A stretch of 64,000 nt of DNA from Humulus lupulus (taxonomy: Eukaryota > Streptophyta > Magnoliopsida > Rosales > Cannabaceae). Below are positions 45,830 to 56,175 of the stretch, in pieces. Made by a program: the position numbers and the translations under genes. Under the pieces are notes generated by a model. It worked only from the letters and a program-made list of their open reading frames with translations, was not told the DNA's origin and searched no databases. Where the stretch lies: assembly GCF_963169125.1 (NCBI RefSeq), contig NC_084798.1:102565970-102629969 (forward strand), written 5' to 3'. The stretch's first letter is position 1; every line of letters starts with the position of its first letter.

Positions 45830-47456
45830 TGTAGCGTCCCAAATTTTCTAATAAAGCTTACGACCTTGATTAGCGTGCCTGGAGAGAAATAATTGATTTA
45901 ATTATGTTAATATGTGAATTTGATGAGTATGTGAGTAGAAATGCATGTTTAGGTGAATTAAATATGCAAGTTGGCCCCATTTGGCTATTAGGGGCATATG
46001 TGTAATTTTAGCCCGTTGAGGGAATAAATGCAATATTTGTGTATATTGTGATTGATACCATGAGTAAGTGGTGATATATTTGTGTTGCACGATCCAAGAC
46101 GGTCCTAGGGAGCAATTTAGCTAGAAAGTCACAATGGAGTCAAATACCCGGCTCGGGATGAGCCTAGGGGTATTTTGGGAATGTTATATGTGTTCACAAT
46201 TTATGGAGTAATGGGTATTAGTTTATTAATGATTTGTACATGTTGGGATTAAACGGTGATTTATAGGAACACTTGAGGAATTAACGGGATTTAGAAAATG
46301 ACTAAATTGCTCTTGGGTTACTTAAGGATTGAGGATAAGTTTAAGGGGCATTTTAGACCTTTGGCAAGGGATAAGCTTATGTATAGGCAGCTGTGATTCT
46401 AGGGTCAGGTAGAAGAAATTAGAAGGAAAGAAACAAAAAGAATTCTCAGCTCTTTTCCTCTCTCTATCTCTTGGTTTCTTCCTCCCTCTTTGGAAGCTTG
46501 AAGGCTGACAGAATTCTAAAGGATCTAAGTTGGGAATTGAAGTTTAAAGGCTGGTAGAACTTGGGAAGTTAGCTCAAGGGTGTGGATATTGCAAAAGTAA
46601 GACTTTAACTTGATTATTAAGATTGAATTCTGCTGGTTTTATTAGAACTTAAGCTTGCATGGGATTTGATTTTGTTAGTTGTATGTGAGTTGAATTTGGG
46701 TGTCATGTGAGAGTATGAATTGTTTAGAGGTTTAGTTGTAATGATTAGATTGAGGGAATATAAATTCTAGACTTAATTATAAGTTTAATTGATTTTTTAA
46801 TTATGAGAATTAGGGTTTAGGCTCGAAGAAAACGCAGAAAGAATGGTGATTTTCAAGACATGGAGGCTCGAGTCGCGGGCGTGTTCTTTAGGCGTTGCGG
46901 CCCGTGTGTGTCGAAGAGGCTGGAAGACTCTGTCTGCCCAGGCGCGTCGCGGCCCGTGTCCCTTAACAAAGAGGCATTTTGCCTCTGACTTGAGCGCGTC
47001 GCGACCCTTAAGGGGCTAGGTCACGGCCCAAATTCTAAATATTTATTGTTTGAAGGTTTTTGGCTCGGGAACCCAAAAGTTAAGGCTTGGGAAGAATTTT
47101 ACCTCCCAGATTGGTAGAATCCAAGGTCCCAAAGGCTAGAATTATACCTCGAAGTTATTTATTGGATTAGAGCTTGATGGATGACTATTGTGAATGTGAT
47201 GTGACTAGGTTTTCAGCAAGGCTCATGTTAGAGGACTGTGCTCAGGATTGCAGTGCTCAAGAAGCTTGGGACACAGGTAAGAAAACGGTTGTACCCATAG
47301 AGCAGGGCATAGCCCTATTGTTTGTATTGCAGGGCATGGCCCTATGTGATTGAATTGCAGGGCATAGCCCTATTGTTTATGTTTAGTATATGTTTAAATA
47401 TTTGTTGATATTATGCTATGTATTGCATATTTTGTGAATGAACGGCGAAGACTGGG
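45830..47456 (+). mobile_element. LTR E (chromovirus type), interrupted by element B
   Basis: Starts TGTAGCGTCCCAAATTTTC inside LTR D (GTGCA just before). Has CCCGGCTCGGGATGAGCC hairpin (46150-46167), GC island (46865-47035: GTCGCGGGC, GTTGCGGCCCGTG, GTCGCGGCCCGTG), donor-like box AGGTAAGAAAACGGTTGTACC (47276-47296) and a triple hairpin repeat. Cut at GGG 47456, where B begins. No gene. Confidence 0.75.
47304..47371. repeat. 27-28-bp repeat of a palindrome, three copies
   Basis: AGGGCATAGCCCT at 47304-47316 and 47359-47371, AGGGCATGGCCCT at 47331-47343. Each is a short stem with a three-base loop, linked by TATTGTTTG-like spacers. Confidence 0.9.
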
Positions 47457-48445
47457 TGTAATGCCCTGCATAGCCAAGACCGCTACACTGTGTACTTATA
47501 AAGGTGTAGGACTTGCTAATCAAGTCATTTAGTGAAAAATGTAATACAGAAACCACTAATGAACTACGGTTAATAGATCTTGGTCTCAAAAGGTGCATTT
47601 CATACAACGAAATATATTTACATATGGGATCCCAAAAAGGAACAGCGTTCAAAAGTCAATTTACAAAAATTTCAGAGTTCAAACAACCATTTGCCACTCT
47701 AAGGGCAAAACAGACATTTCTGGTTCTCCTGTTCCTGTCTCCCTCTCAACCGTGGCGGCCGAGCAGCTAATCATGTACATTCTGCTCTCAGAGCTCTCCA
47801 AATCAGGGCTGATCAAACTTGCCCTTGCCTTTACCTGCACCACGAAGCACCCGTGAGCCAAGGCCCAGCAAGAAAACATATCACATTATATAACAAGCAA
47901 CAATAACCTTTGGATAACCCCTTAAGCATGTTTATACACTAAACTTACCATAATAATCACAAAGCTTGAACATTCACCCAAAGATTCAGCTAATCAACAC
48001 CTAGCTATACAGCATAACAATCCACCAATCAATAATAACAATCAAATCACATGGTAATCAGGGCCGACACCTTAGGTCGCACCCTCTGTTTTTCCCATTG
48101 ACTCCGGCCCGCTTAAACCGAGCTCAGTGCATAACAAGCTGTCCTTTGCTACCAGTGGCTGAGCTGCGCCCAGTGCGCTAGTATAAACTTCGGCACTCTT
48201 AGGCCGTTTTTTTACTATCTACATGGCATAATACCATCCTTCACAAAGCATACAAAATAGGGAACCCTTAGTCCCATTATAAATCCACAACCGGGTGCAG
48301 TTTTCTTACCTTTAGTTTCCAAATAAACTGGTTACGCGAGATGCCTCTTGAGCATAATCTGTTTCCCAAGCCCCTAACTTAAACCTAGTCACAACAAAGA
48401 TAAGAGATACCATTAATAATTGTAAAAGAAGGGCTTCTAGACAAT
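47457..48445 (-). repeat. 3' LTR of element B, U3 side deleted
   Basis: On minus: terminal GCCATAGC..GGGCATTACA, hairpin GACTTG/CAAGTC (47510-47526), TATAAG box, GCTGGGC box (47825-47876), donor-like box (48290-48313). Similarity with the A LTR ends near 48440, where the pol frame starts. Confidence 0.8.
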
Positions 48446-50160
48446 TGGTGGACGCATCTATCGGGAACTCTAAGTCCTCATACTTCAATACATGCGTCGT
48501 ATCTGAGACATACTTCCGCAACATAGAGACATGAAATACATCGTGGACTCCCGACAACGACGGTGGCAAGGCCAACCTGTAAGCCACATGTCCAATCCTT
48601 TCTAAAATCTCGAAAGGTACAATGACCTGAGGGCTCAGCTTGCCCTTAACTCCAAATCTCCTCACCCTTCGCAGTGGTGATACTCGCAGAAACACGTGGT
48701 CCCCAACCTGAAACTCCACGTCTCTACGCTTAGGATCAGTGTAACTTTTCTGTCTACTCTGTGAAGCAAGCATCCTGTCTCGGATCTTCTCAATAGTTTC
48801 ACTTGTCTTCTAAACCATGTCTGGTCCCAAATACTTTCTCTCACCCATCTCATCCCAATGAATGGGCGACCTACACTTCCTTCCATATCGCATCTCATAA
48901 GGAGCCACCCCAATCGTGGATTGATAACTATTATTATACGAAAATTTAATCAGCGGGAGAAACTTACTCCAAGATCCCTCGAAATCAATCATGCATGCCC
49001 TAAGCATATCCTCCAACACTTGAATCATCCTCTCAGACTGTCCATCAGTCTGGGGATGAAAAGTTGTGCTAAACTTCAACTGATTCCCCATAGCTCTCTG
49101 CAGAGCTGCCCAGAACTAGGAGGCAAAGATAGGGCCTCGATTAGATACAATAGACTTAGAAACCCCATGGAGACGAACTATCTCCCTCACATACAATTCT
49201 GCATACTGTTCCACTGTGTAAGTCAACTTCACTGGCAGAAAATGAGCTGACTTGGTGTATCTGTCCACTATTACCCACACCGAGTCACAAAGTCCCACTG
49301 TCCTGGGTAGACCTCCCAAAAAATCCATCGTAATGTTTTCCCACTTCCACTCAAGAATACCCAAAGGCTGTAGCAACCCTGCTGGTCGCTGATGCTCAGT
49401 TTTCACCTGCTGACATGTCAAACATGTGGTCACATACTCTAACACATCCTTCTTCATCCCGGGCCACCAATATAATGTCTGTAGATCCTGATACATCATT
49501 ATGGTACCCAGATGAAGTGAGTATGGTGTAGTGTGAGACTCATCCAGTATCTCTCGTCTGATCCCTTCATCTGCTGGAACACAAATTCGCCCCTGATATC
49601 GAAGCATACCACCCTCAGAAACATAATAATCCTTAGCTATCCCTGTTAAGACATTCTGTCGAACTTCCTGTAGCTGTGCGTCCACCAATTGACCCTCCTT
49701 AATTCCCTCAAGCAGGGTTAACTGCAAGATAATATTGGATAACCGGCCTACCACCACCTCTATCCTTGCCCTAGTCATCTCATCAGCTAACTCTCTGAAG
49801 ATCTGAACAGAACTAAATAACTGCCCCGAGCCCCTCCAGTTCAATGCATCTTCCACAACATTGGCTTTCCCTGGGTGGTAAATAATGTCACAATCATAAT
49901 CCTTAACCAACTCCAACCAACGCCTGTCTCATGTTTAGATCTTTCTGGGTGAAGAAATACTTCAAACTCTTATGGTCAGGGTATATCTCGCACCTCTCCC
50001 CATACAGGTAATGCCGCCAAACCTTCAGTGCGAATACCACTGCTGTTTGTTCCAAATCGTGGGTAGGATTCTGCAGTTCATACTCCTTCAGCTGCCGCGA
50101 TGCATAAGCTATAACCTTCTCATTCTGCATCAACACACAACCCAAACCCAACCTTGAGGC
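48446..50160 (-). pseudogene. Pol of element B: RNase H end and integrase
   Basis: From 50160 down: RNase H ([39 protein letters not shown]), a 2-bp deletion near 49925 compared with element A, then 266 open codons (49116-49916) with the rest of RNase H, the integrase zinc-binding part (CLTCQQVKTEHQRPAGL) and the core (ITMDFLGGLPRTVGL; KSIVSNRGPIFAS, where the usual S-D-R-D is S-N-R-G so the second catalytic Asp is lost). Stops at 49116-49118 and 48810-48812 (V*K where A has VQK, CAG to TAG). The integrase C-terminal region with VHDVFHVSMLRKYVSD follows until the LTR fusion. Useful as a second copy for reading the damage in A. Confidence 0.88.
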
Positions 50161-50717
50161 TGTAACGCCCCAACTCCAGGGACCGCTACAGTGCACATTG
50201 CAAACAGTGCTAAACTCGCTAATCGAGTCATTTGGCCATAAACGTGTAACTAAGCATGATTAGCGGTTTAGGGATTAAAAATTTTGGTTAAGATATAACG
50301 TCTCATTAGAACGTTTACTATATACATTGGGATCCCAAAAATATAATTTCAGAGTCTATTACAAGAAAATATTTACAATAGGTCGTTCTAAGCAGCAAAA
50401 CAGGGCTTAACCCTAGTTCCTCTTTCAAACCTCGCCCATGTATTGGTCGAGTAGCTGCATATGTACACATCATCACCTAAGCTCTCCAACTCAAGGATGT
50501 TCCAGCTTCCTTTTGCCTTTACCTGCACCACAAAGCACCCGTGAGCCGAAGCCCAGCAAGAAAACTCATATGCTGATGAACAGTCATATCATGATATCAA
50601 ATCATATATGGCATGCCTAGCAAACATAGCTTTATACAAGCATGCAAATGAATTCAAACAATGTTGGGTTATCCAGGATAACAAATCCTGCCCTTCTGAT
50701 TGAATGACTATCAATTC
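50161..50717 (-). repeat. 3' LTR of element C, first segment
   Basis: On minus it matches the last 550 bp of the A LTR: terminal GGGGCGTTACA, hairpin ACTCG/CGAGT (50214-50228), GCTGGGC box (50512-50566). Confidence 0.88.
50713..50717. repeat. Target-site duplication of element A (left)
   Basis: AATTC, repeated at 60380-60384 on the other side of A. Confidence 0.97.
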
Positions 50718-51761
50718 TGTAACGACCCAAATTTGCTAATAAGCCTTAAGGGCCTTGATTAGTGTGCCGGGAGGGCATAATTGGGATTAGAATGAATGTT
50801 ATTGATTTAAATGCGTAAATATATGATTAATAGTGTATTTATGATAATTGATGATATTATATGATGATGTGATATATATGTTTGAGATATATGCGAGAAC
50901 CACATTATTATGTGGATAATTCTGCAGCCGGCGACTCGAGCCGATCCTAGGGCTAGATAGCGGGAAAAGTCACAACGGGGCATTATAATTGACTTTGGAC
51001 AAGTCAAGGAGTATTTTAGGTATCGGGTAGCGAGTTAGACTATCGGGTGATGAAAATAAATAATTTGAGATATATTTGAGGTTAGGGAGTCTAGGCGGAA
51101 ATATTGGGGGATTTTACCGTTTTGGCCTCGGGGATGTTTTCGGCACCCCGAGCTTTGGGATTAGTCTAATAACCTAAGGATATACTTGGAGGACTTAGAC
51201 CGACTCTTCCTCAGTCTTCTCTCTCACCTCTCTCCTAAGGAAGGAAAACACTGAACTTGAGAGGGAACTGCTAGAACTAAGTTGTATCTTTGAGAATTGA
51301 AGGGAATAATCTGGAGGATTAGCTCAGGAACTTATCAAGGTCTGAGATAGAGCCAAGTTAAGCTGTGAATTTTCGTTTCTGAGGTTAGGAATTTAGAGAA
51401 ATGGCTGAGTCTTAAATATCTGTGGTTTTGGCATTTAAGGTGGAAATTGAGGCTAGGAACTTTGAAGATAGGTCAGGGGACTCTTGGAGAAGTGATTCTG
51501 CAGCTGAGGTAAGGTTTAATTTAAAGTTTGATGGTTGAATTTGAGAGCTTTCATGGCTGGTCTTGGAGTTTTGTGGGTTTGAAATCTCAGAAATTGGAAT
51601 TGGGATTTTGGTGAGTGTTAGGCTGAATTTTTGGTGGAGTTGTGTTGTTTAAATCATTCTAATGTTGTTATTATTAATTGGTATTGAGTTGGGGGCTTTG
51701 GGATGGCTTAAGGTGAGGTTTAGAGATTGAAAATGGTGGATTTTTCTGGGTTCAAAGGGTC

Positions 51762-51861
51762 GGGCCGCGGCATGGTTCTTGGTGAGCCGCGGCCCTTCAA
51801 GGCTGTTGCATGTTGAGTAAGGAGGGCGGGCCGCGGCATGGCCCAAGCAATGCCGCGACCC
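51762..51861. repeat. Two GC-rich hairpins in the A LTR
   Basis: GGGCCGCGGC (51762-51771)/GCCGCGGCCC (51786-51795), 14-base loop. GGGCCGCGGCAT (51828-51839)/ATGCCGCGACCC (51850-51861), 10-base loop, one G-T pair. In the 3' LTR the second stem (59198-59209/59220-59231) is perfect. Confidence 0.92.
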
Positions 51862-52966
51862 TTACCTTTTTTTGTACCTTAGATGGTTCTGTTTGGGGGG
51901 CCATGTCGCGGCATGGGTGGCCTATGCTGGGGCACTTAAGGGATTTTGGGATTTTGAGATTCTAGGCTTTGGAATTTAACCTAGGGTGCTCGGGATTGAA
52001 TCTTTTACCATATTTGGTGAAGTTCAGTGTTCCGGGGACTAGAACTTGGTTTGGAAACTCATTTAAGATTGTTAATGGTTTCTTTCATCATGGTTGTGAC
52101 TAGGTGTTAAGCTAGGGCTCGACGATTGGATCACGCTCAAGGAGTATCGCCCGTAGCTAATTCATCTAGAAGCTAAAGGTAAGAAAACTACACCCGGTCG
52201 AATATTTGAATGCGACTAAGGGCTCCCTGATATATATGATTGAAAGAATGGTATTATTCCATGTAAATTGTAAACCAACGGCCTAAGCGTGCCACGGTTA
52301 ACTTGTACAATTGGCACGGCTCGGACACTGGTATCCGAGGACAGCTTATTATGCACTAAGCTTGGTTTAAGCAGGCCGGAGTCAGTGGGTTAAACAGAGG
52401 GTGCAACCTAAGGTGTCGACCGTAGAATTTGTGTTAATTGATTATTATATTTGGCTATGAATGTGATTAATGAGATTGTTGAATAATCTGAGTATAGGTG
52501 AAGTTACTTGTACCTTGAAGTGTGCTTATATGCTGTGGATTGAATATCTGAACCTGCTTATTGGAATATCTATTTAAGAATATTGTTTATGTTGTTTTCT
52601 TGCTGGGCCTTGGCTCACAGGTGCTACGTGGTGCAGGTAAAGGCAAGGGCAAGATCGATCAACCTTGATTGGAGAGCTCTGCAGGGTGAATGTACATGTC
52701 AGGCCGCTCAACTGCCACGGTAGAGGAGATTACAGGGACGAGAGGACCAGAACCTTGTATTTTTCCTTAGCATGGCTAATGTTTACTCTTGACTGTTGAA
52801 TCTTGTAAACCAACTTTTAAACATTGCAAATTTTGGGGATCCCTTCTGTAAACTGTTTAGAACTTATAAAATGTATCTTTTGAGGCCAAAATGTCTTTTA
52901 GCCCTAGAACACTTTAGCTAATGACACGTTTTGATTAAATGACTTGCTTAGCAAGTCTCACACCTT

Positions 52967-52974
52967 TATAAATA
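52967..52974 (+). promoter_or_regulatory. TATA-like box at the end of the A LTR
   Basis: TATAAATA, 37 bp before the LTR end, also at 60336-60343. The other chromovirus LTRs (B, K) have TATAAAG/TATAAA at the same distance. Such a late position would give an extremely short R-U5 if it is the true promoter, so it may serve another role. Confidence 0.45.
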
Positions 52975-53013
52975 CACAGTGTAGCGGTCTTGGCTATCCA
53001 GGGCGTTACAACT

Positions 53014-53025
53014 TGGTATCAGAGC
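53014..53025 (+). other. Primer binding site of element A
   Basis: TGGTATCAGAGC, exactly complementary to the 3' end of plant initiator-Met tRNA, three bases after the LTR. The leader 53026-53492 has no gene. Confidence 0.95.
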
Positions 53026-53492
53026 ATCCTAGGTTTAAGGGTTCCTGAAGACAGGTTGGACATGTACATTCGCTGCTAGGGACAAGCTCAAAACAGGGTT
53101 CGGTAATGTGCATATATGCCTATGTGCTTATGTGCTTGTGATGAGCTATGAATGCTGTTATTTACTGGATTGTTAGGAAGCATGAGATACTGATAGGGCC
53201 TGGCCCTTAACTGTTATGTGAGAATATTGAGCCATGTTTATTAACATCGCCGTGCATGTAGATGAATATTTGAATGATTAATTGTATGTTGTGCATGTAT
53301 GAATGCCTATTTCATAGCTTTTGTGCGATTGGATTGGAGGCGTGCTTATTAGCAGCCAGTGCATGAGAATGGATGCTTATATGTGGATTGTTTGTGGTTG
53401 GTGATATTCTATTGGTGGATCTTGGAAATGCTTTTACCCTGTCATCATGGTCTGATTGCCGAGTCATTATTTGCAAATTGACTTGGATAGCT

Positions 53493-54932
53493 ATGCGTCC
53501 AAGAAAATCTTCACGACTAGCCGGCACTAGGTCCGGGACCAGGGGTGATGACCAGGGCCAGACTCCTCCGCCAGTGCCTGAGAACTGGCAGCAGTTAATG
53601 GCTGAGATGCAAGCTGGATTACAGAGTCAAGATGAGTAGATTCGTATTCTGCAACAGTAGGCTCTGTCAGGGAGTGCCGCCCCTTTTGTACCACCTGCAG
53701 TGGTACCAGTTGTGCAGTCTGGGGAGATTGGTAACAAATGGGAGCCGTTATATGAGCAATTCAGGAAGCAGCAACCCCTAATATTTGAGGGTGGACTAGA
53801 TCCATTGAAAGTCGAGCAGTGGCTAACTATGATTACATTAATTCTGGATTTTATAAGGATTGAGGGGCATGATAGAGTGGCCTGCGCCACTTATATGTTG
53901 AGGGAGGATGCCCGTATCTGGTGGAAGGTAGCATCGCAGACTAGGGATGTGACTACATTGAGTTGGGAAGGTTTCAAAGATTTATTTAGTCAGAAGTATT
54001 ATAATGTTGTTGTCAGAGCAGCAAAGGTTAATGAGTTTGTGAGTTTGGTTCAGGGCAGTATGAGCGTTACTGAGTATACCCTGACATTTGATAGGCTTGC
54101 GAAGTTTGCTCCAGATCTTGTGCCTACCGATGCAGCTAGGCATGATAGATTTATTAGAGGGCTGAATGCTATGATAGCCCGAGATGTTAGAATTACAACA
54201 GTACCTGGAGGAACAACTTATGCCCAGGCCGTTGAAAGGGCTCTTATCGCTGAGGAAGCGGAGAATAAGATATGGAGGGATAGTGCAGCAAGAAGGGAGG
54301 GCCGCAGGGCGGTGCCTCCATATTTTAGGTCTGGTAGGGGCAGAGGCCCCAGTGATTTCAAGAGGAAGAATCCTGACACTCTGACCGTTGTTAGTCCTGA
54401 TAGGAGGGATCGGGGTGGTCAGAGTGGCCGTCAGGGTGGCGGCGAGGCATGGCAGACCTATCCAGAGTGTCCAAGATGTAGAAGACGCCATCTGGGCGAG
54501 TGTCGGGCCAAGACTTGCTTTGTGTGCGGAGTTGTAGGGCATCTCAGGAAAGACTGCCCAACGATGAAGAAAGGTGAAGCGGGAAAGGTGGATAGCTTGA
54601 CTCCAGCTCGAGTATTCACCTTGACTCAAGCGGAGGCTGAGGCTAGTCCCTCAGTAGTGACAGGTCAAATTTCTAGCGCTGGCACTCCTTTTACTGTTTT
54701 GATAGATTCCGGTGCTACACATTCTTTTGTTTCTAGTAGAGTGATTGATAGATTGTGTAGACCTAGTGAGTATCGGACTGTAGGGTTTGGGACTTTGTTG
54801 CCTACAGGGGAACTGGTAGTCTCTAGGAGATGGATTAGGGCACTGCCAGTGATGGTTGATAGTAGGGAACTCTCGGTAGATCTGATTGAGTTAGATTTAG
54901 AGGATTTCGATATGATTCTGGGGATGGACTAG
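53493..54932 (+). pseudogene. Gag and protease of element A
   Basis: Start at ATG 53493 (MRPRKSSRLAGTRSG), same frame as everything to 54932. Stops at 53637-53639 (QDE*IR) and 53658-53660 (LQQ*AL), both where Gln is usual. The gag core 53740-54150 has EPLYEQFRKQQPLIFEGG and YMLREDARIWWKVASQTRD. Then Arg/Gly-rich linker and zinc knuckle CFVCGVVGHLRKDC at 54516-54557. Aspartic protease with VLIDSGATHSFVSS (DSGA 54705-54716) intact. The frame ends in GMD*LARYGATIDC at 54930-54932, where GMDW is usual (TGG to TAG). Gag would form the particle; protease would cut the polyprotein. A 410-codon open stretch (53700-54932) is the longest in the window. Confidence 0.93.
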
Positions 54933-56175
54933 TTGGCCAGATATGGAGCTACGATTGATTGCAGGAAGAAGATGGTTACTTTTGAGCCTGAGGGAGAGGA
55001 CCCTTTTGTCTTTGTGGGTGCGGTGTCTGGACCCTGCGTACCCATGATTTCAGCATTGAGAGCCAGGGACTTGTTGCAGGGAGGATGCATAGGTTTTCTG
55101 GCTATTGTAGTGGATACTTCTAGAGTCATGCCGGCAGGGCCGGGAGAGACTAGATTGGTGTGTGAGTTTCTGGATTTCTTCCCTGAGGATCTGCCAGGGT
55201 TGCCGCCGCGCAGGGAGATCCAATTTGAGATTGAGCTAGCACTGGGGACATAACCAGTATCAAGGACACCATATAGAATGGCACCAACAGAATTGAAAGA
55301 GTTGAAGATACAACTGCAAGAACTTCTGGATTTGGGGTTTATCAGGCCTAGCTACTCTCCATGGGGCGCTCCAGTGTTGTTCGTTAAGAAGAAGGACGGG
55401 AGTTTGAGGATGTGCATCGATTACAGAGAATTGAACAAGTTAACCATTAAGAATAAGTACCCTCTACCAAGGATTGATGGCTTGTTCTATCAGCTGCAAG
55501 GTAAGACGATGTTCTCAAAGATTGATCTTCGATCTGGTTATCACCAGCTGAGGATCAGAGATGAGGATATACTGAAGACGGCCTTCCGAACGCGATATGG
55601 GCATTATGAGTTCCTGGTCATGTCTTTTGGTCTGACCAATGCCCCAGCAGCTTTTATGGATCTGATGAATAGGGTGTTCAAGGACTTCTTGGATTAGTTC
55701 GTCATTGTCTTCATTGACGATATCTTGGTTTATTCCAGTTCAGTGGCAGAGCATGAGCAACATCTCCGACAGGTTCTACAGAGGTCAAGGGAGCACCAGT
55801 TATATGCCAAATTTAAGAAGTGTGAGTTCTGGCTACCAGAGGTGACCTTCCTTGGACATATAGTTGGGGCAAAAGGGATTAAGGTGGATCCGTCCAAGGT
55901 AGAAGCAGTTAGGGATTGGCCGAGGCCGAGGAATGCCTCGGAGGTGCGGAGTTTCCTTGGGTTGGCTGGTTACTACAGACGGTTTGTAGAGGGGTTCTCG
56001 AAGATTTCCTCTCCAATGACAGAGTTGACAAGGAAGAATCAGAAGTTCGTCTGGTCAGAGAAGTGTGAGAACAGCTTTCAGGAGTTGAAGCGACGGCTTA
56101 TTTCTGCGCACGTGTTGAGTCTTCCCTCGGAGGAAGGGAAGTTTGTGGTCTACTGTGATGCGTCGAGGATGGGTT
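54933..56175 (+). pseudogene. Reverse transcriptase of element A (with start of RNase H)
   Basis: Same frame as gag. The linker after protease ends FPEDLPGLPPRREIQFEIEL, the usual entry to RT. A TAA at 55251-55253 (LGT*PVS). RT blocks: [35 protein letters not shown], then a TAG at 55696-55698 ([11 protein letters not shown]) just before the catalytic FIDD (55710-55721), then [17 protein letters not shown] and [17 protein letters not shown]. RNase H begins [14 protein letters not shown] and is thrown out of frame at about 56184 by loss of one TG in TGTGTG (element B keeps VLMQNE here). Catalytic residues are all present; only stops and the 2-bp loss disable it. Confidence 0.93.

Larger units (their letters stand above)
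47457..50160 (-). mobile_element. Element B: chromovirus, 3' LTR fused to pol, cut by C
   Basis: Minus-strand element. Left border TGTAATGCCCTGC at 47457 inside LTR E. Its 3' LTR runs about 1 kb and then joins the end of pol directly, with the polypurine tract and the rest of the LTR lost. At 50160 the pol frame is interrupted inside the RNase H by the LTR of element C. Confidence 0.85.
50718..53010 (+). repeat. 5' LTR of element A (2293 bp)
   Basis: Lacks 21 bp that the 3' LTR has after GGACTTAG (3' LTR about 58549-58569). The deleted piece ends with TTAG and is preceded by TTAG, as in slippage between short repeats. Landmarks: GC hairpins 51762-51795 and 51828-51861, donor-like box 52176-52197, GCTGGGC box 52597-52636, terminal hairpin GACTTGC-TTA-GCAAGTC 52941-52957, TATAAATA 52967-52974. 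Confidence 0.97.

Noticed and set aside
51649..51846. Repeated minus ORF in both A LTRs (also 59019-59216)
   Set aside because: Its presence twice is explained by the LTR pair; composition comes from the GC hairpins.
52590..52640. TTGCTGGGCCTTGGCTCACAG read as a splice acceptor that pairs with the donor-like box
   Set aside because: The AG is present only in A; B, C, D and K have CACGG and H has CACCC, so an acceptor is not conserved even though the box is.
54184..54384. Plus and minus ORFs overlapping A gag (e.g. 53982-54629 minus, 215 codons)
   Set aside because: Shadow frames of the gag gene with no recognisable motif; their length follows from the open gag frame.
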